A DNA stretch of 64,000 nucleotides, taken from assembly GCA_004794785.1 (NCBI GenBank), contig SJOL01005899.1, positions 1-64,000 of the forward strand, given 5' to 3'. Positions 23,431 to 37,454 of this stretch are shown here, piece after piece; the first letter of the stretch is position 1, and each line of letters begins with the position of its first letter. Origin of the DNA: Opisthorchis felineus (lineage: Eukaryota > Platyhelminthes > Trematoda > Opisthorchiida > Opisthorchiidae). The position numbers were made by a program, and so were the translations under genes. The notes beneath the pieces are model-generated. The model searched no databases. It was not told the DNA's origin and was given only the letters and a program-made list of their open reading frames with translations.

Positions 23431-25414
23431 GAAAAAAATCAACCGGAAATAAATGTCACAATAAAATTGACTGGTGGTCTTGTGGTGGTGTTTCAGTAAA
23501 GGACCTCAAGCGAATGGCTGGCAGACACATCCTTTATCTAGTCGAAAATTACCTGTCGCTCACCGTCACTTGTGAACCCCTTTCTGTAGTGAACGGCCTG
23601 CATAGGAGGTCAGTGGAAGTTTTGCGGCAATTTCGATTAGGAAGCATACAAACTGGTTACGTTACCTTCCCAGCAATTGGAATTGCAGAATTTACAGTGC
23701 ACAGATGAGGTGTTTGTATACCAATCCGATTAGTTTATCTCCAGGCTCGACGGAAAGGTGCGCGGCACACCGCCGGACCAATAGTTTATGCTCTGAAGCT
23801 CAAAAAAATAAACTGAAGTCAGTTCACTCACTAAAGACCAGCATAGTTAACACCAGTGAACGAATCATGTGTGGCTTTTGAAATTATATGATCTGTGCTG
23901 TAAGCACAAAAGTACGCGAAACTGTGTGTAACTACTCACACGTATTGCCATATACTACAAAGAACACCGTAGTACGCTGCTTTCTTACACACTCAGGGAA
24001 AGGCTCACGTCAAACCACAAGAACAGGTAAAGCCAAGTGGCACCTGAATTCGACGCTTAATACATCATTTCGTTCGTATATAATGATGGTTCCCAACTTG
24101 AGGATCGTCAACCCCTGAAAGGGTTGAGGGTCCCCTTCCGAAGATCAGGGCAACCATGATTTCTCCTAGTCAGAGCTACTTCTGTATACAGGAAACTTAT
24201 TTTTCTGAAGATAGAAAAACATATATGTCATCAAAAACTGCGCTCTGTTGTGATTTGATGGAGGATTCTCCTGTTTTGTCGTACTAGTGAAACTATTCCG
24301 ATTCTCCTCCATGGTATGGATCTGATGTTTCAGCTACAATTACAATTAGCCTGTCAAAATAGGTTTAATGTGAATTAAGTGCATATTAAGTTTCACTCAC
24401 AATAACTCTACAATTGAAAATTGATGGATTAAGCACAAAGAGGTAAAATTAGTTTTTTAGACTCAGTCCTCAAAGTATGTGATATAAGTCCGAAAATACG
24501 TTCGGACATTATACTTTCTCGACGTAAAGAAAATACTCTAGTTTTCCATTACTCAGTCACTCAGAATTGCCTGGAAAATATCACGTCCATGGAGCCAATT
24601 CTCATTCCTACAAGCGGTTATCAAGCTTCCTCAACATTTTCGGTTGCCTGGATTCGAAAGCAGCTATCAGGCTCCAACTCCGAGGGCTCAAATCGACTCC
24701 GAACAGAATGCTTAATGAACAAACCTCCCGGTTTTAATTGAAAGAGGCATGTCACTAGCAAATACCAAGAACTCACAAAACGGCGGGGTAAAGTTCAACA
24801 AAATTCCCGCTAGTAGCGTAGCGACCTATAGGAGTTTGACCTATGAACTAACAGGTTCCCGACCTAGGATCCGCCACCCATTCGGTAACTGCAAAAGTAT
24901 CACGACACAAAATTTGTAGCATTTCGAATGTCAGTTCTACAGGGAGACAAAAACTACTGACTGAGCGAATCAATGAATAAACGTGGCTATCGCGCATAAG
25001 CAGAAGTGACAAAGCACGTCAGATCACAAAGTAACGGGAATTCCTCACAGCTTCTTACCATACTGATGTACTCTGAGCCGCAGCACACAAGTGGGTAACT
25101 CGGTGGTGTTTAAAACCTTGTCACCACAGTACAAAATCCCAAAGATTACAGAATCAGGTAACTCTAGGCCCTAGTGAATTTCTGATATCATTTACTATTT
25201 TTAACGCCCTATCTGAACCCAATGAAATACACGACTTCTCGTTTGCGAGAGGCTTATGTCGACTTGAACCAAACTTTTAACGTCTAGGATACCGCTGCGC
25301 ACGAATAGTTTCCGTTTGGAAGGCATTGATAAAACAGAAACTTCTTGCCTCTTTTGATTATGAGGTCAATAGTTGGGTTCCACACAGTTATTACTCACAT
25401 ATTAACTTGAAACT
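23431..25414. other. gene-poor stretch
   Basis: I see nothing recognisable apart from short motif-free open frames (23424-23708 and 23888-24118, plus). Confidence 0.35.
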
Positions 25415-25555
25415 TAACTTGAAACATAAGGCGGCCTGGTGCAGCACATTCAGTTGCCTGGAAACATCACAAACGAGAGATTCAGCTGGGTTCCAGGTGA
25501 GTCTCTTGCAAAACCAAATTTGTTTGCAAATGAGTGTATTTCGTGAATTTTAAAA
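25415..25555 (+). repeat. dispersed repeat body
   Basis: This copy has TGAAACATAAGGCGGCCTGG, CACATTCAGTTG, CAAACGAGAGATTCAGCTGG, GAGTCTCTTGCAAAACCAAA and TTTGCAAATGAGTGTATTTC in the order found at 29845 and 37470. No ribozyme-like module is attached. Confidence 0.75.
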
Positions 25556-26734
25556 CGTTTGTACCTGATGTCCTTTTGGGATATCCAAAACAGTCTTAAG
25601 CTCTCTTGGTACGTACCCAGAAAAAACTTAAGGTGAAGCAAAAATACATCAAAATGGAGTATTTAGTTCATGGTAGTCTATGTAAAGAGGTTGGATATTT
25701 GGATTTCAAATCAAAACGGTCTAGGGTCCTCATTGGGACATCTTATGATTCCTATGAGGACAAACTGACTTCGGCGGTTGTCTAGTAATCCATCCATAAA
25801 CAGGATTAAATATGGAAGCGTATAACAACGCTGGTACTTCTTTGCACGAGGCGGCTTGACAAAAGCTGATGTGAGAATACAGTATACTAATTTGGAAGAC
25901 TATCAATCCCCATTTCGCATCACTTATTTCTGATCTTTCTCATATGACTCCTTTAAATCAGAAGATGTGTGACGATTTTTGACTCAGACGCTGAAAACTT
26001 TGGTTGTCATCTTGTGCTCCTTCATACATCAGGTTGCAATGTACACGAATACTAAGGTAATCGCTGAGAAGAAATAATCTGCCCATTTTAAGTGATTTTG
26101 ACTCATTTGGGTAGCCACTAGAAGGTTCTTCAAGGAGGGCAGCCTTATTTTCCACGTGCTTAAAATCACCCTTTCCTTAAGAGGTGGGAACGGCTGTCAT
26201 GTGCTGAGCACCCTGCTGCAAGGCCCTGCAAGCGACATTATAGCTTTCGGCAACAGACCGCAAAGTAACTGACGAAATGTATTCATCGATTACATTGGGG
26301 TTGACGAGATACCCGAACGAAGCTTTCCATTATGATACCCTTCCAATGAATTTGCTTCAGTTGGCACGATATCGCAGTATGTCTTCTATGACAGAACACA
26401 CTAGTCATAAGGTTGTTTAATAATTTCCCGTCAAACTACCACCTGTTTTGCTTTCCTTGGGATTCATAAAAATAAATGTATGCCCCGAAGTTCCAAAAAC
26501 CGTATGGTCTAATTGGTTGCGAGTTAAACGCAGAAAGCTTTACTGTTAACCTTATGAGTAGGCTGTTCTGTAATATACTCTGATGTCTTTACTATCCCGC
26601 ACAATGAAACATGAGGCAACCTCTATGCAGTAAATGCATTTGGATGATATCACGAACGAAGGATTCATTTGAGTCCATCCGTAACACCAGTCTAACTTTT
26701 AACTGAGGGAAATTGGAGCTAAATAGAACATATG

Positions 26735-26850
26735 GTTGATAAAATCTCAGGGACTACGCCTAACGGACGTGCCCTAAGGAGAGGGAAACCGGTAGTGAAC
26801 TATCCGAGAGTCTTCAGTAACCTTGTCTGTAGGGTGTTCAACAGCGAGCA
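26735..26850 (+). ncRNA. hammerhead-like module, degraded copy
   Basis: The degraded first box CGGACGTG is at 26764. The second box GAAA is at 26785, exactly 21 nt downstream, and CCGGTAGTGAACTATCC and TCTTCAGTAACCTTGTC follow as in the other copies. The intervening CCCTAAGGAGAGG pairs poorly. The first box is mutated at positions that hammerheads need, so this copy should be inactive. Confidence 0.45.
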
Positions 26851-29795
26851 AGGAGAATTACGTAGACCCCATCGATGAAGAAGATATCACACCACTCAAC
26901 TTAATGGTAGCCACTCCCCTTTCGCATGACCACGCTTGTCCTCTGTGGACTTTTTCCTAACAAGAATTTGGGGTGATAGATACCGCTTTCTTCGTTAGAG
27001 AGTGGTCCGGCATACGCCGCACAGCCGGATAAACCTTATCCGTTGTTCGAGCGTATTGAACTCCCAGCCTGGCAACCCCTTACGGACTTTTTCATTATGT
27101 GGATACTACAGTAAGTTAACGCCAGCTATACCACAGAGACAGCTAACTTATACACCAAGTCATATGCTCCTTCGAGATATAGTGAAAGACCCACAGTTAG
27201 TCGGCGGCAAGTGTAACGATGCTCAAGCAATTGAAGTAATGTTAGGACGCACACAATTCCCGCATACCCAAGTGAAATTCAGGGTGGTGCTCTCGGGCTT
27301 TCTTTCAGCGTGAGGTGCTCAGACACCGCGGTACAATTAAAGCTGTTGGCCGTGTTACAACTGGAGTGAAACTTATATCCCTATGGTTCAGGAAGTCACT
27401 TCGGGTATCTTCTTCAAATAAAGGTGTAGTAATTGACTGTCTCCAGGCTGCTGGAAAGTATTTTTGTTCCAAGATTGCATTTTAACAACCTAGTCAAGAC
27501 AAAACGCAAAATCTCACCACCGTCTCCGAACTACACTGGTGGGATCTCATCCGATTTAGCGACCCAATGGTACTTCAAGACAGAAAGGTTGAGGGAGATG
27601 AGGAAGGGTCTAAAGTCATGAAACACAGCTCAAAATGAGCGGGTTGAATGGAAAAATTGGTACAGAGGCAAACTGTTAGCTAAAGTCTTCTCCGAAACAT
27701 TCAACTCAGTGTTCAAGAGGCCGGCTCTTGATATACAGAAATTTATAATATTGTCCCTGTAGAAGACGACCACAACTGTGGTTGCTTCTTAAGTCCAAGC
27801 CTAAGCCGCCATGTCGCGTCTGTGATGACTCAAGACATCCCACTTGTACAGTGAAATTGCCGACGGCCAGGTCAATAATCGGACTTGAGAAAGATCAGCA
27901 TAGTTGATTATGGAGTGACATAGCAGTCCTTCTGTCATAGGACTTGACAACTCATGTTACTTACTTGACCTGACGAAAGTTTTTACCAAAAGCGGAACGT
28001 TGCCCAGTACTCAATTGATCGCTTTCCAAGCGTCCCTTAAATAAAACCGCCCGCTTTATAAGACACCACTTATAAGGTGGATGAAAAGCCTGAACTGTCG
28101 AGCACCCATTTCCCACTTCCTGGGTCTTATCAGCCGGGCCTTGTCATCCCCACTCTCCTTCAATCTTATTTATTATTTGGACAATAAACCGCACAAATAT
28201 GACGATAAAAACCCATTTGCAAGTTAAGCTAGAATGACTGAGACACTCAGCTACATTTCGGCAGAATCTGTTGTTTATAGTGTCTTCTGACTTCATGGTC
28301 AACAGACCGGAGGGGAGAATGCAGATACATTTTAATCTGTAAATGATGCATTTAAAGTTTTGCTCGTGATTTCATCGTGAAAGTCAGTACGCTTGGGAAA
28401 GCCAAAAAAATTACACAGCAGTTTTATGATTGCTGGGAATCATCACTGTGGCCATCCCCTCTAGATGCCAAGACCATCTGATCAAATCCGAACCCACAAT
28501 CTTCCGTTTAGCGGCTGGACACAACTCACGTGAATCGCAAACAACTGATCGGCCGTGTGACTGATATAGAATTGGATGGCATAAAACACCACACATCCTT
28601 CAATCAAGCAGTTCCTGTCACTTGATATGGTGCTCCCACAAAAAAATTTCAAACAGAAGGCCAAGTAACTCCTTGGGTTTTTTCCCTTGTTGAACAAGGC
28701 AGTCACATGATAAAGCCAAATTTTTCTGCTTGTCTCTCCAAAAACTGCCTCTAAACTTAGAAAGAACCCGTAACGGGAATGTCTGTGCTAACAACTTTGC
28801 TTGCGATTCCCTTTATAAACTAGTGATGAATGATATACCAAGACCTATCTCCTATTCCCAGACTAATTGCTTTTTGCTATAAAAAAAATGGAGGCCAGCG
28901 GCCACTTCATTTTTTGTGATATATGATAGCCGTATGCACACATATCACTTGCATTCTTACTGGAATGATTAGTCTGAGTTATTGGGTTACTTTCAAATCA
29001 TTTTGGCACCTACGATCTGGAGGCAATCTGACGTCCGCAGTGCGTTGGTACACAGGGTCTATTAAAGTCATGCCTTCCAAAATTTCTGCTAAACTTGAAA
29101 CATGGTGCAAAAGTTCTGACGAAATTTGTTTATCCAGCAGTTTATGGCAAACTTCTACAAATTCCGCTCAATACCTCGGACAGTACATATACTTTGCAAT
29201 TGCCTTAGAATTTAAACTTACCATCCAGTAAAACAAAAAACATTCTCGCTAGGCAGGACCAGAATGTTGAAATTACCTAATAGGTCGCCCGAGTTATTTT
29301 ATCTCGAGCTGCTTCCAGCGGGAAGTGACTCTTCTTTCATGAAGCAAATCATGTTTTGATATTCGATTTATCAGATCTTCCTCTTGTCCCTTGACGATTA
29401 GATTTATTTTGCCTACCCCGCTGTCGGTGATCACAGCAAGAAAACTCATGAGAGCTTGGATTCACGAAGCTCCTAATAATTGTAGTAAACAGAGAACGAG
29501 CTCAAGTTCTGGATGAAGTGTTAAAGTTCCAACTTTTTGTATTTGAAGGACTGAATTCTTTCACATACAATTCACAGCTACCGGAAGTTTTGCAGTAATA
29601 CATTGCCTCATGATTGCCACCGTTTTTCAGCTGTTGGATGCACAACCGCCTTCTCTTATTTAGTCATAAATGTAAAACCAACACGTTGGGACTTTACACA
29701 AAAGCTTGATGATCACCGGAATACACAGAGGTTTTTAGCTCATATGCTTTTGTGGGTCACAAATTGTCCCAAAGAAATCGAAAGTGCATGTCTTC

Positions 29796-29975
29796 TTTCA
29801 CGAAGGAAACTACTCACAAGGTTGCTGAAAACTCTTCGTACCAACTGAAACATGAGGCGGCCTGTGTGCAGCACATTCAGTTGAAGAACATCATAAACGA
29901 GAGACTCACTTGAGTCTCCCGTGAAAACCAAATTGATTTGCAAATGAGTGTATTTGTCGAAATGCATGTCTTCTT
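29796..29975 (+). repeat. dispersed repeat body with inverted tail
   Basis: It starts with GGAAACTACTCACAAGGTTG and CTGAAAACTCTTCG, the reverse complement of the module tail. The body follows directly: CCAACTGAAACATGAGGCGG, CAGCACATTCAGTTGAAGAA, CATAAACGAGAGACTC, TCCCGTGAAAACCAAATTGA and TTGCAAATGAGTGTATTTGT. This is one of the cleanest body copies. Confidence 0.8.
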
Positions 29976-30899
29976 GTTTAAAAATCTTCCAGCCAACCGC
30001 AGTAAACGTTTATCCTGCCTGTCAACGAGGAAATGAAAAAAATAAATGAAGGGCACTTTACGTCTTCGTCGGTGAACCAGCAAGCTAACATGTTGACGAG
30101 AGGGCCTCGTAGCTAATTTCGAAATACTCACATGGATGTTGTGCCTGGTCTGTCTGAAGAAGATACTACGGTCTTACCAGTACAACGAAGCACCCAAAGT
30201 TTCCTCCAACTCGGATAACTATCGAAATCCTCTAGGGGAAGCTTTCTACCTTCCCACCCGAAGGCCTGCTTGGGTACTCATCGTGATCACCAAAATCAAT
30301 GGCATATAATTACAACAGAAATCTATAATAAGAGGTTCGATTAATCAGCACAGGCTCGTACACTTTAATCATCCTGGGCAAGATCTTTGATCCTCGTCTG
30401 GTCCCCAAATTACTATTTGGCTAGCTTTGAATGAAAACGTAATCAGAATTTTACCACTCCGTATCTCACTATATCACCTAAAATGTAGGAATCTTAATAA
30501 CAATGCCTCTGGTTCCACATAGTGCAAGCTCTGAAGAAAAATCTTTACAAACGAACAAACACTATCTATTTCGGTTAAAAACTACCCTGTAATGTAAATC
30601 AGAATAAGTTTCACCCTACTTCTCCAAAACCATTGCCATCTGAACGTTCTAAGGCTTGTTGAACGATGGAATTTATATGGGAAATAGCATTGTTTTGATT
30701 AACCTGAGATATCAAGTAATCCACCCGTTGTGAAACGCCGTACCACATCGGTTGCAGTTGATAACCTTTACCAATTTTTCATAGACTCCAATGTGGTTGC
30801 CAAGCCCTTCGACTTCTGGTCTACAAAATCACTTCTCTAATTGTCAGTGTGGGAAAATTAGTAGGACCCATGGACAAGCTGCACACACCAGTGCGTAAG

Positions 30900-31280
30900 C
30901 ACCGGTACATTTGTGGTTAAAAAACGACCACGACGACAACAAACCGAGCAGCTTTGGTCTAGTCGGCGTGACCACCACCTGTCGCCGGCCATCAATTTCA
31001 CCCAAGCGTGTACAGACCCTACCCAGTCAAGTGTCTCCCGTTTTAGCACTAATTTACCTGGTCTGCGCGTCTGTATTCAGTCTGTCCCCTCTTGTTTCGT
31101 CACTACCCCGCGCTTTTTGCGTGCTTGTGGGTTGGACAGGGTTTTGGCAATTTACCGAACGGAATTATCTCAGTTATTGTGATACACACACACATTCATA
31201 CTGTTCGTGTTTCACTCATGGCAGGTTACCTGTCGCTTTCACAGCATGTGTAGCAACTGCGGCTGGTTGCGTGTAGACCT
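30900..31280 (+). other. compositionally distinct GC-richer island with long open frames
   Basis: The segment stands out from its AT-rich surroundings. It is open in two plus frames (30911-31276 and 30913-31182) and one minus frame (30858-31049). The first plus frame has a hydrophobic run, LALIYLVCASVFSLSPLVSS. Codon bias cannot be judged over so short a span and I recognise no family. It could be an untranslated or promoter-proximal exon, or a fragment of an unrecognised repeat. Confidence 0.25.
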
Positions 31281-31616
31281 TTGCATAGACGCGCGTACGC
31301 AGCCAGTAGGACATGTTGCACTGACAACAACATAACCATGTTGATTACCCCGACCGATCGGAATTTTGCAAATCAGGTTGTCGGGCTAGTCGGCAAGCAA
31401 ATTTTCCCGGGTGCATATGGATTAGAATGAAGGGCACATAGTATGAACAACCCAAAGTCGGCCGCAGCAATGTGTGCTGTGTTCCTCGGAAAAGGGGGCC
31501 AAACTGCTGTTCTACCCATACATACATGTATAGAGAGGTGTCTTTGATAAAGTAAGCAACTTTGCAAATTAACTTAATGTTAACGGAAGACTCCAATGAA
31601 TCCCAGCCGAATTTCC

Positions 31617-31890
31617 CGTTTATTATGAGGCGGTCTTTGTGTGGCATTTTCAGTTGAAGAATTTCATGAACAAGAGATTCATCTGGGATTTAGTTGAACC
31701 TCCCGTTAAAAGCAAATTAATGTGCAAATGAGTGGATTTTGTCCGTTGTGTACAACTTGATATTCAAGTAGAGCATAAGGTTGACGGAAACTCGAGGCAT
31801 GCACTACCTGATGAGCCTCAAGATAGGCGAAAACGGTTGTGAGCGATCGAAAGGTCCTCAGCAACTTTATGACCAGTGTGTTCCATTAAG
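31617..31890 (+). ncRNA. dispersed repeat with best-preserved hammerhead-like core
   Basis: The repeat body (31617-31740: TATGAGGCGGTCTTTGTG, TTTTCAGTTGAAGAATTTC, CAAGAGATTCATCTGGGA, GTGCAAATGAGTGGATTT) is followed by the module. The first core box, CTGATGAG, is at 31808-31815 and the second, GAAA, at 31829-31832. GCCT at 31815-31818 pairs with AGGC at 31825-31828 across the loop CAAGAT, exactly like hammerhead helix II. CACTAC (31803) lies just before the core, and TTGTGAGC follows the GAAA box where most copies have TAGTGAGC. Helices I and III and the cleavage triplet cannot be fixed by eye, so self-cleavage is a hypothesis. Confidence 0.55.
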
Positions 31891-31999
31891 GAACGTACGT
31901 TGGTTGAATTCAAAAACTCACCTATTCTTATTCGTTCACATGAAGCAGACACTAAAAACAGGATGCTGCCATGATGAGGCATTCTAAATCAGCTTATCC

Positions 32000-34658
32000 G
32001 ATTATAGTAAATTTATTGAGAGGTTCTTTAGGCATACTGTGTAAATAATGTGAGCTGATCAAACCACTGACAAAGAACGCAAACATCTCAAAGCATAAGC
32101 GCTTAGTTTCGAGAAATTCCGTTCATTCTACCGTTTACACATTTTTATAAGAACGCGACTGAGGGAATGGGCTTCCCTAGAGCACAGCAATATCTCAATT
32201 TCAGACCTTCACTTGACTGTGAAAGTAAATTCAACCTATGCTGGAAAGTCTTCAATTGTTTCTACGCGCACTTTAATCACGTAGCCAAACATCTTCAAGC
32301 AAAGGATACTACATTCTTCGCATTTCTTTGTGCCTGTAGGGTGATTTTCTGGCGTATGTGCCACACATTATACGCATCATGTCTAAGACATGCCAAGGAA
32401 TATGTCCCGTTTGTTAAGAACATATAGAGAATAACTTGGTTGCTTTACAACACACCTAGCAAAACATGTATTTTGCTCCAACTATCGCCACTGGACGTTA
32501 ACCAGAGAGCACCGCTAAAAAGTAAATAACAAGGATTCTGGATTCAGTTGGCGTTGTTGGAATCAAAGAAGCACAAATTCTGCATGGACCCCTGTGTTCT
32601 GTCCTTTTGAAACTGAAATGGCAAAGCTACTTTTATGCAAACAAATCCATTACTGCAAGGCTTTCACTGTCTCGCGAATTATGACCTGTGCGAAATCCCA
32701 CGGGATGCAACAAGGGTATCTGATTATGAGTCAGATGGCACTTCCACCAGGGGTAATTCAAATGCTAAACCAATGATGCCTTCTCAGTTTTATCAACTGG
32801 TAAGACTATTCTGACATCACAAGTAATCTGCTACTTTCTCTGGGAGAAAACTCATTAGTACGCAAAGAAGAGCAAAGTAACATCCGGGAGTCGATATATG
32901 TAGGTACAATCTATCCGAGCACAATGTGCGACGAAGCATAAATTTGATAATGGTCTGTTTTACCCAACAGTTTAAGTACGTTCAATGTGCAGAATACTCA
33001 GACTCTCAGTGTGCGGTTACTGGAATGAGAAATGCGATGCACATAGAACCAGACATGGAACAGTGTAATCTGCAGTTAAAAACACTGGCCACCAACCTGA
33101 ACAGCCCAAATCGCAGTGAGTAGAGAAGCAAATCAAATTCCTGATCACATACTTAGTTGCGAGTCAATCGGTGATAGAAGGCGATCGTCAACATGCATGT
33201 GAATATTGTTTTGAAATCAACTCAGTGGGAAGGGACTGATTGAGACTGGCTCCACCCAACCATTGATTTCGTGCGATAGCTGAAGGCATTCAAGACAGTC
33301 TAGGAATGCTGCATGCTAGCTAACATGACCAACCCTGTTTATTGTCAACATACCCGTCTGTTTCATTAGTACTCTTCACCCCCTGGTCACATTTCGTTCC
33401 CGAAGAAGAAATGCTCGGCCCTAATTACCTCAATATTTAAATTCACCCAAAGGGTCCTCTTCGTCAAGCATACTTCTATGAAACTTAGCTCATCAATTCC
33501 TCACAAAGAACTGAAATGGCTGGCAACCAACCTTTTGCATCCGATTTCCATCCACACAGGCCCCTATCGGACAAACCTGGTTAGCCGGTTGAATGGATAT
33601 CACACAGTTTTGTGTGTGTGTGGTCATTCGGTTAATTTGTATAAAACGCGGATAGGAATTCACGACCGATAAGATTACTTTATTTTGACAGATGTTGACA
33701 AACGTTTTGCCTGGGGGCACCTCCCTACAGTCCTTCAACCTTCCCTCGCTGTGTAAGCATAAACATTACCCAAAATCGAAGTTAAAGATGATTAATCAAG
33801 GCAAAATCAAGTGCACTGTCACTTCCCACAAGCCAGGTCTGCTTATTCCTACCATAAATCAGTTGGTCATGGAAGAGTGCGGTGGGTGTTCAGTTTGGAA
33901 AGTTTCTTCTTCCAAGCACCATAACTAACATAATGACGGGCACTAAGATAGGAAAGTAAAACAGGACCAAGCCTGTGCCGTTTAGTCTCAGAAATTCCTG
34001 TCGCAGTTTAAGGCTCAGTCAGTCGTAATCCCTTAACTTCTGCACGTCCCAAACCATGTAATTCGTAGGTAAGAAAACTGCAGACTTAAACAGGATCTTT
34101 TAGATTTAATATGCTACCACAGTTTTTAGGTATCCGCATGTATAGTGGGTGGAAACAAGCAAAGTTACATTTAGGGTGCAATCCTGATACAGTGACGAGG
34201 TCTCCTTGATTTTCGTAAGATGCTCATTGTTGATTTTTCCTATCAAGAATAAAGCAGCTGTACCGCAATCTTCTGCTTTTCAGCATTTCCCCTTCACATC
34301 CAGTAGCAATTTTTAATTGAAGCTACAAAATCTACTCAGAAACCAGAAAAATATAAGGAAAAATTTTGCAAGATACTGGAATCTTCTACCTGAAAGCACG
34401 TCAACCGAAATAGTCAACATCGGATTACATGACATGAAACGTCATTGTACGATGGTGGCGCTATATCCTGTATAATAATGAGTTAATTATAGTGTTAGTC
34501 AGCTGATCTTCGATTGGTATCGTGTTCAGAGATCGATCGGGGGATTGTGGACTTAAATTTTGCTACAGATTCTTGAGATGCGCATTTGATGCTTTCAAGC
34601 AAAGATGAAACAGCTCTACTGTGCTTCCGAACAATTCACCGAAGATACGCTTTAATTA
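32000..34658. other. gene-poor stretch
   Basis: No supported exon. Frames at 32167-32427, 32926-33123 and 33478-33928 are motif-free, and a GTGTGTGTG run lies at 33612-33621. Confidence 0.35.
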
Positions 34659-35276
34659 TTACACAACATTTTTACCGAACTTCCGAATGCACTTGATCTG
34701 GCCAGTTTGGAGAGCGAGATTCATGAGCGCGAGGGCGGTAATTAAGTCAGCGATAACGCATCTGATGAGCTGGGAGAAAGTATACAGCTGGTAACCAAAC
34801 AGCATTGTAGCCGTTATGTCCACGAACACCAGCTGCTTGGAAGTGAAGACGTAAGGGCCCAATGTGGAAACCTTCCGCGTCTCTCAAAAAATTAATGCAC
34901 CACAATCCTAATCCTGAAGCTCAGAGGACTCGAGCCTATTGAAAGGACTGCTTCCACATACCAACAATAAACTGAAGTAAACAAGGATGAAACGGCCGCT
35001 TTTGTTGCAAAATCTTACTGATTCTAACAGAAACAATGCCTTTTTTACGCCGGTCAAGAGGTCCGTCCAATGCTTTGCGGCATTCACTGGACCGATTTCA
35101 CCCCATCTTTCAAATCTGCGGAACTCGCATACTTCAACTGCTGGAAATGCATTATAGACGAGATTACGTTTAACACAGACTTTCCGATATACTATGCATG
35201 AACCAATTAGGTTGTCAGTACGTTCCTCGTCACTGCGCTCACAACCGCCGCTTTTATGACATGGAGACTTGGACAA
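34659..35276 (-). CDS. candidate multi-pass membrane protein, last two exons
   Basis: The minus-strand model has an exon ending at 34962 (open from at least 35276). Its intron begins GTATGT at 34961 and ends CCAAG|CAG or AAGCAG near 34833-34836 (126-129 bp). The last exon runs down to the TAA at 34659-34661. The junction is phase 0 on both sides and joins two hydrophobic ends into one long segment, GRFILVYFSLLL plus LVFVDITATMLFGYQ. A second hydrophobic stretch, CVIADLITALALMNLAL, follows, and the C-terminus is basic (CIRKFGKNVV). The first exon includes VNAAKHWTDLLTGVKKAL. I do not recognise the family. Upstream exons must exist on the minus strand; the frame at 35635-35972 could be one. Confidence 0.45.
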
Positions 35277-35634
35277 TCTTAGTTACCCTAAGTGTTTTGG
35301 AAACGAAGTAATGAAGACTAAAATGAAAGAAAATGACAGACGGATTACGCGTGCGAATTTATATGCAAGTATTTAACCACAACATGACCGGGTTGCGCAG
35401 TTATAATGCGTAGGAGTCGTGCCTCATAAGGAGATTGCTGTTCGATTATATTGTTCAACTCGTGTGCCAAAACTTCCGAAACGTTCTATCAAGATTTACA
35501 CCTAATCATCATGTATGTCTAGTCCCCTCAAGCCAGACAGAGAGACATCGGCAACGGAGTACAAGAGAAAAAAACTCGTTTGGCGGTTCATATTTTTGAA
35601 TGAATAGACGTGACCACTCCGAATAATTTAACCG

Positions 35635-36125
35635 GTGAACATTGTATGTTGCTGTCAGGCACGAGAAAACAAATTCACCAGATCCGGAGTGGTGGCGCTT
35701 TCTTGTCCTTAAAATTGATAAATTATCTGACAACGAAATAGTCACATGACACTGGCGCAGATTCACTAACCCAAAGTCACTTAAACTGTAGTTATCAAAA
35801 GCGCGGTCGACAAACTGTCGGATAGTATTGGTCGGCTCTTCGTGAACGGACCTGACTTGGATTTTTCGGTGACTCATTTTGTAATACACAAACGGTCCCG
35901 GTTCAGGGAAAATATCACAGTTGTAATACGGCTTGAACATAATTAATCCCAAACACAAGATAAAGCAACTCACTATAACTAGATATTCATCGGGTTTCCC
36001 GCAAGTGCCATTGTTCTATTTGCTATGCTGAAGTGCAGCTCTGTAATCAATTGCCTCGTTTTATCACGCTTATAGGAGTTTAGCTACATGATACAGAAAT
36101 CACTTGTTTGTAATGGCCCAGGTAA
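35635..36125 (-). repeat. 491-bp duplicated segment, copy A, with open frame
   Basis: Copy A is nearly identical over its whole length to 40722-41212, with only a few substitutions noticed. On the minus strand it is open from about 35972 for over 100 codons: SCFILCLGLIMF (hydrophobic), then CDIFPEPGPFVYYKMSHRK, IRQFVDRAFDNYSLSDFG and LSILRTRKRHHSGSG. The frame could be a real exon of an unidentified membrane-associated protein, with TTATAG at about 35973 as acceptor. Its right end touches an N at 36126 and the (TAGA)n array. Confidence 0.7.
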
Positions 36126-36655
<530 letters not shown>

Positions 36656-37454
36656 GCAAGAAGCCAAAACAGAAGTTCCAAGAATGGGAGAAGTGGCAAA
36701 CCATGGGATCGGGACATGTGGCGACAGACATATGAATAAAACTTCTTCATGAGGTTACTGAAGGTGTTTTGCATCCACTACTTTCATATATGTGCACTTT
36801 GACCTAAAAGCTCCTTTCGCGTAGCATCGATGTATAGTTTTCACAAGGTCGTCTGCATTCAATAGCTCTGTGGTATTCTATCTGGCTTACCCACCGACAT
36901 TTGGACCATTCCCTATTGATCCCCCGAACTAGATAACGCACTGCTCTTCAAGAAAGATTTTTTATCAGTCCAGTCCTTCGCGGGTTTATATCTTCGTATG
37001 CACGTATTCACTTATCTTCAAAACTCTCATATCTTGGGCAGGAGGATTTTTCTGAAACTCCGTCATAAATGAAGGATAGATAAAAGAAGTTCCTTCCTTT
37101 TTTCCATTTAATATATCTTGGAAACAACAAATGACAAATGACATTGTGCCAGCAGCAAGCCTATGATCTCCTGTGAACCCGATCAAATGGATTTGTTTAG
37201 TAAAGGTTTGCCGGTAATTTCAGAGGGGTGGTTCACAGCTGTGGACACCAGAGCGGATAATTTTTTCACGGTATTACGCCTTCGTATCCCCTCCGATTAT
37301 AAGTGCTGTTGGAATTTTTCTCCGGATAGATTATATCCTTGCTCTTTCACCATCGTCTTACTGTCTTCATAATTAGTCAGAAGGTACCCTGACTGTGAAT
37401 GACCCGATATGCAAACTCATCAGCTAGCTTTGTGTTACTTCCAGACTAAGTATT

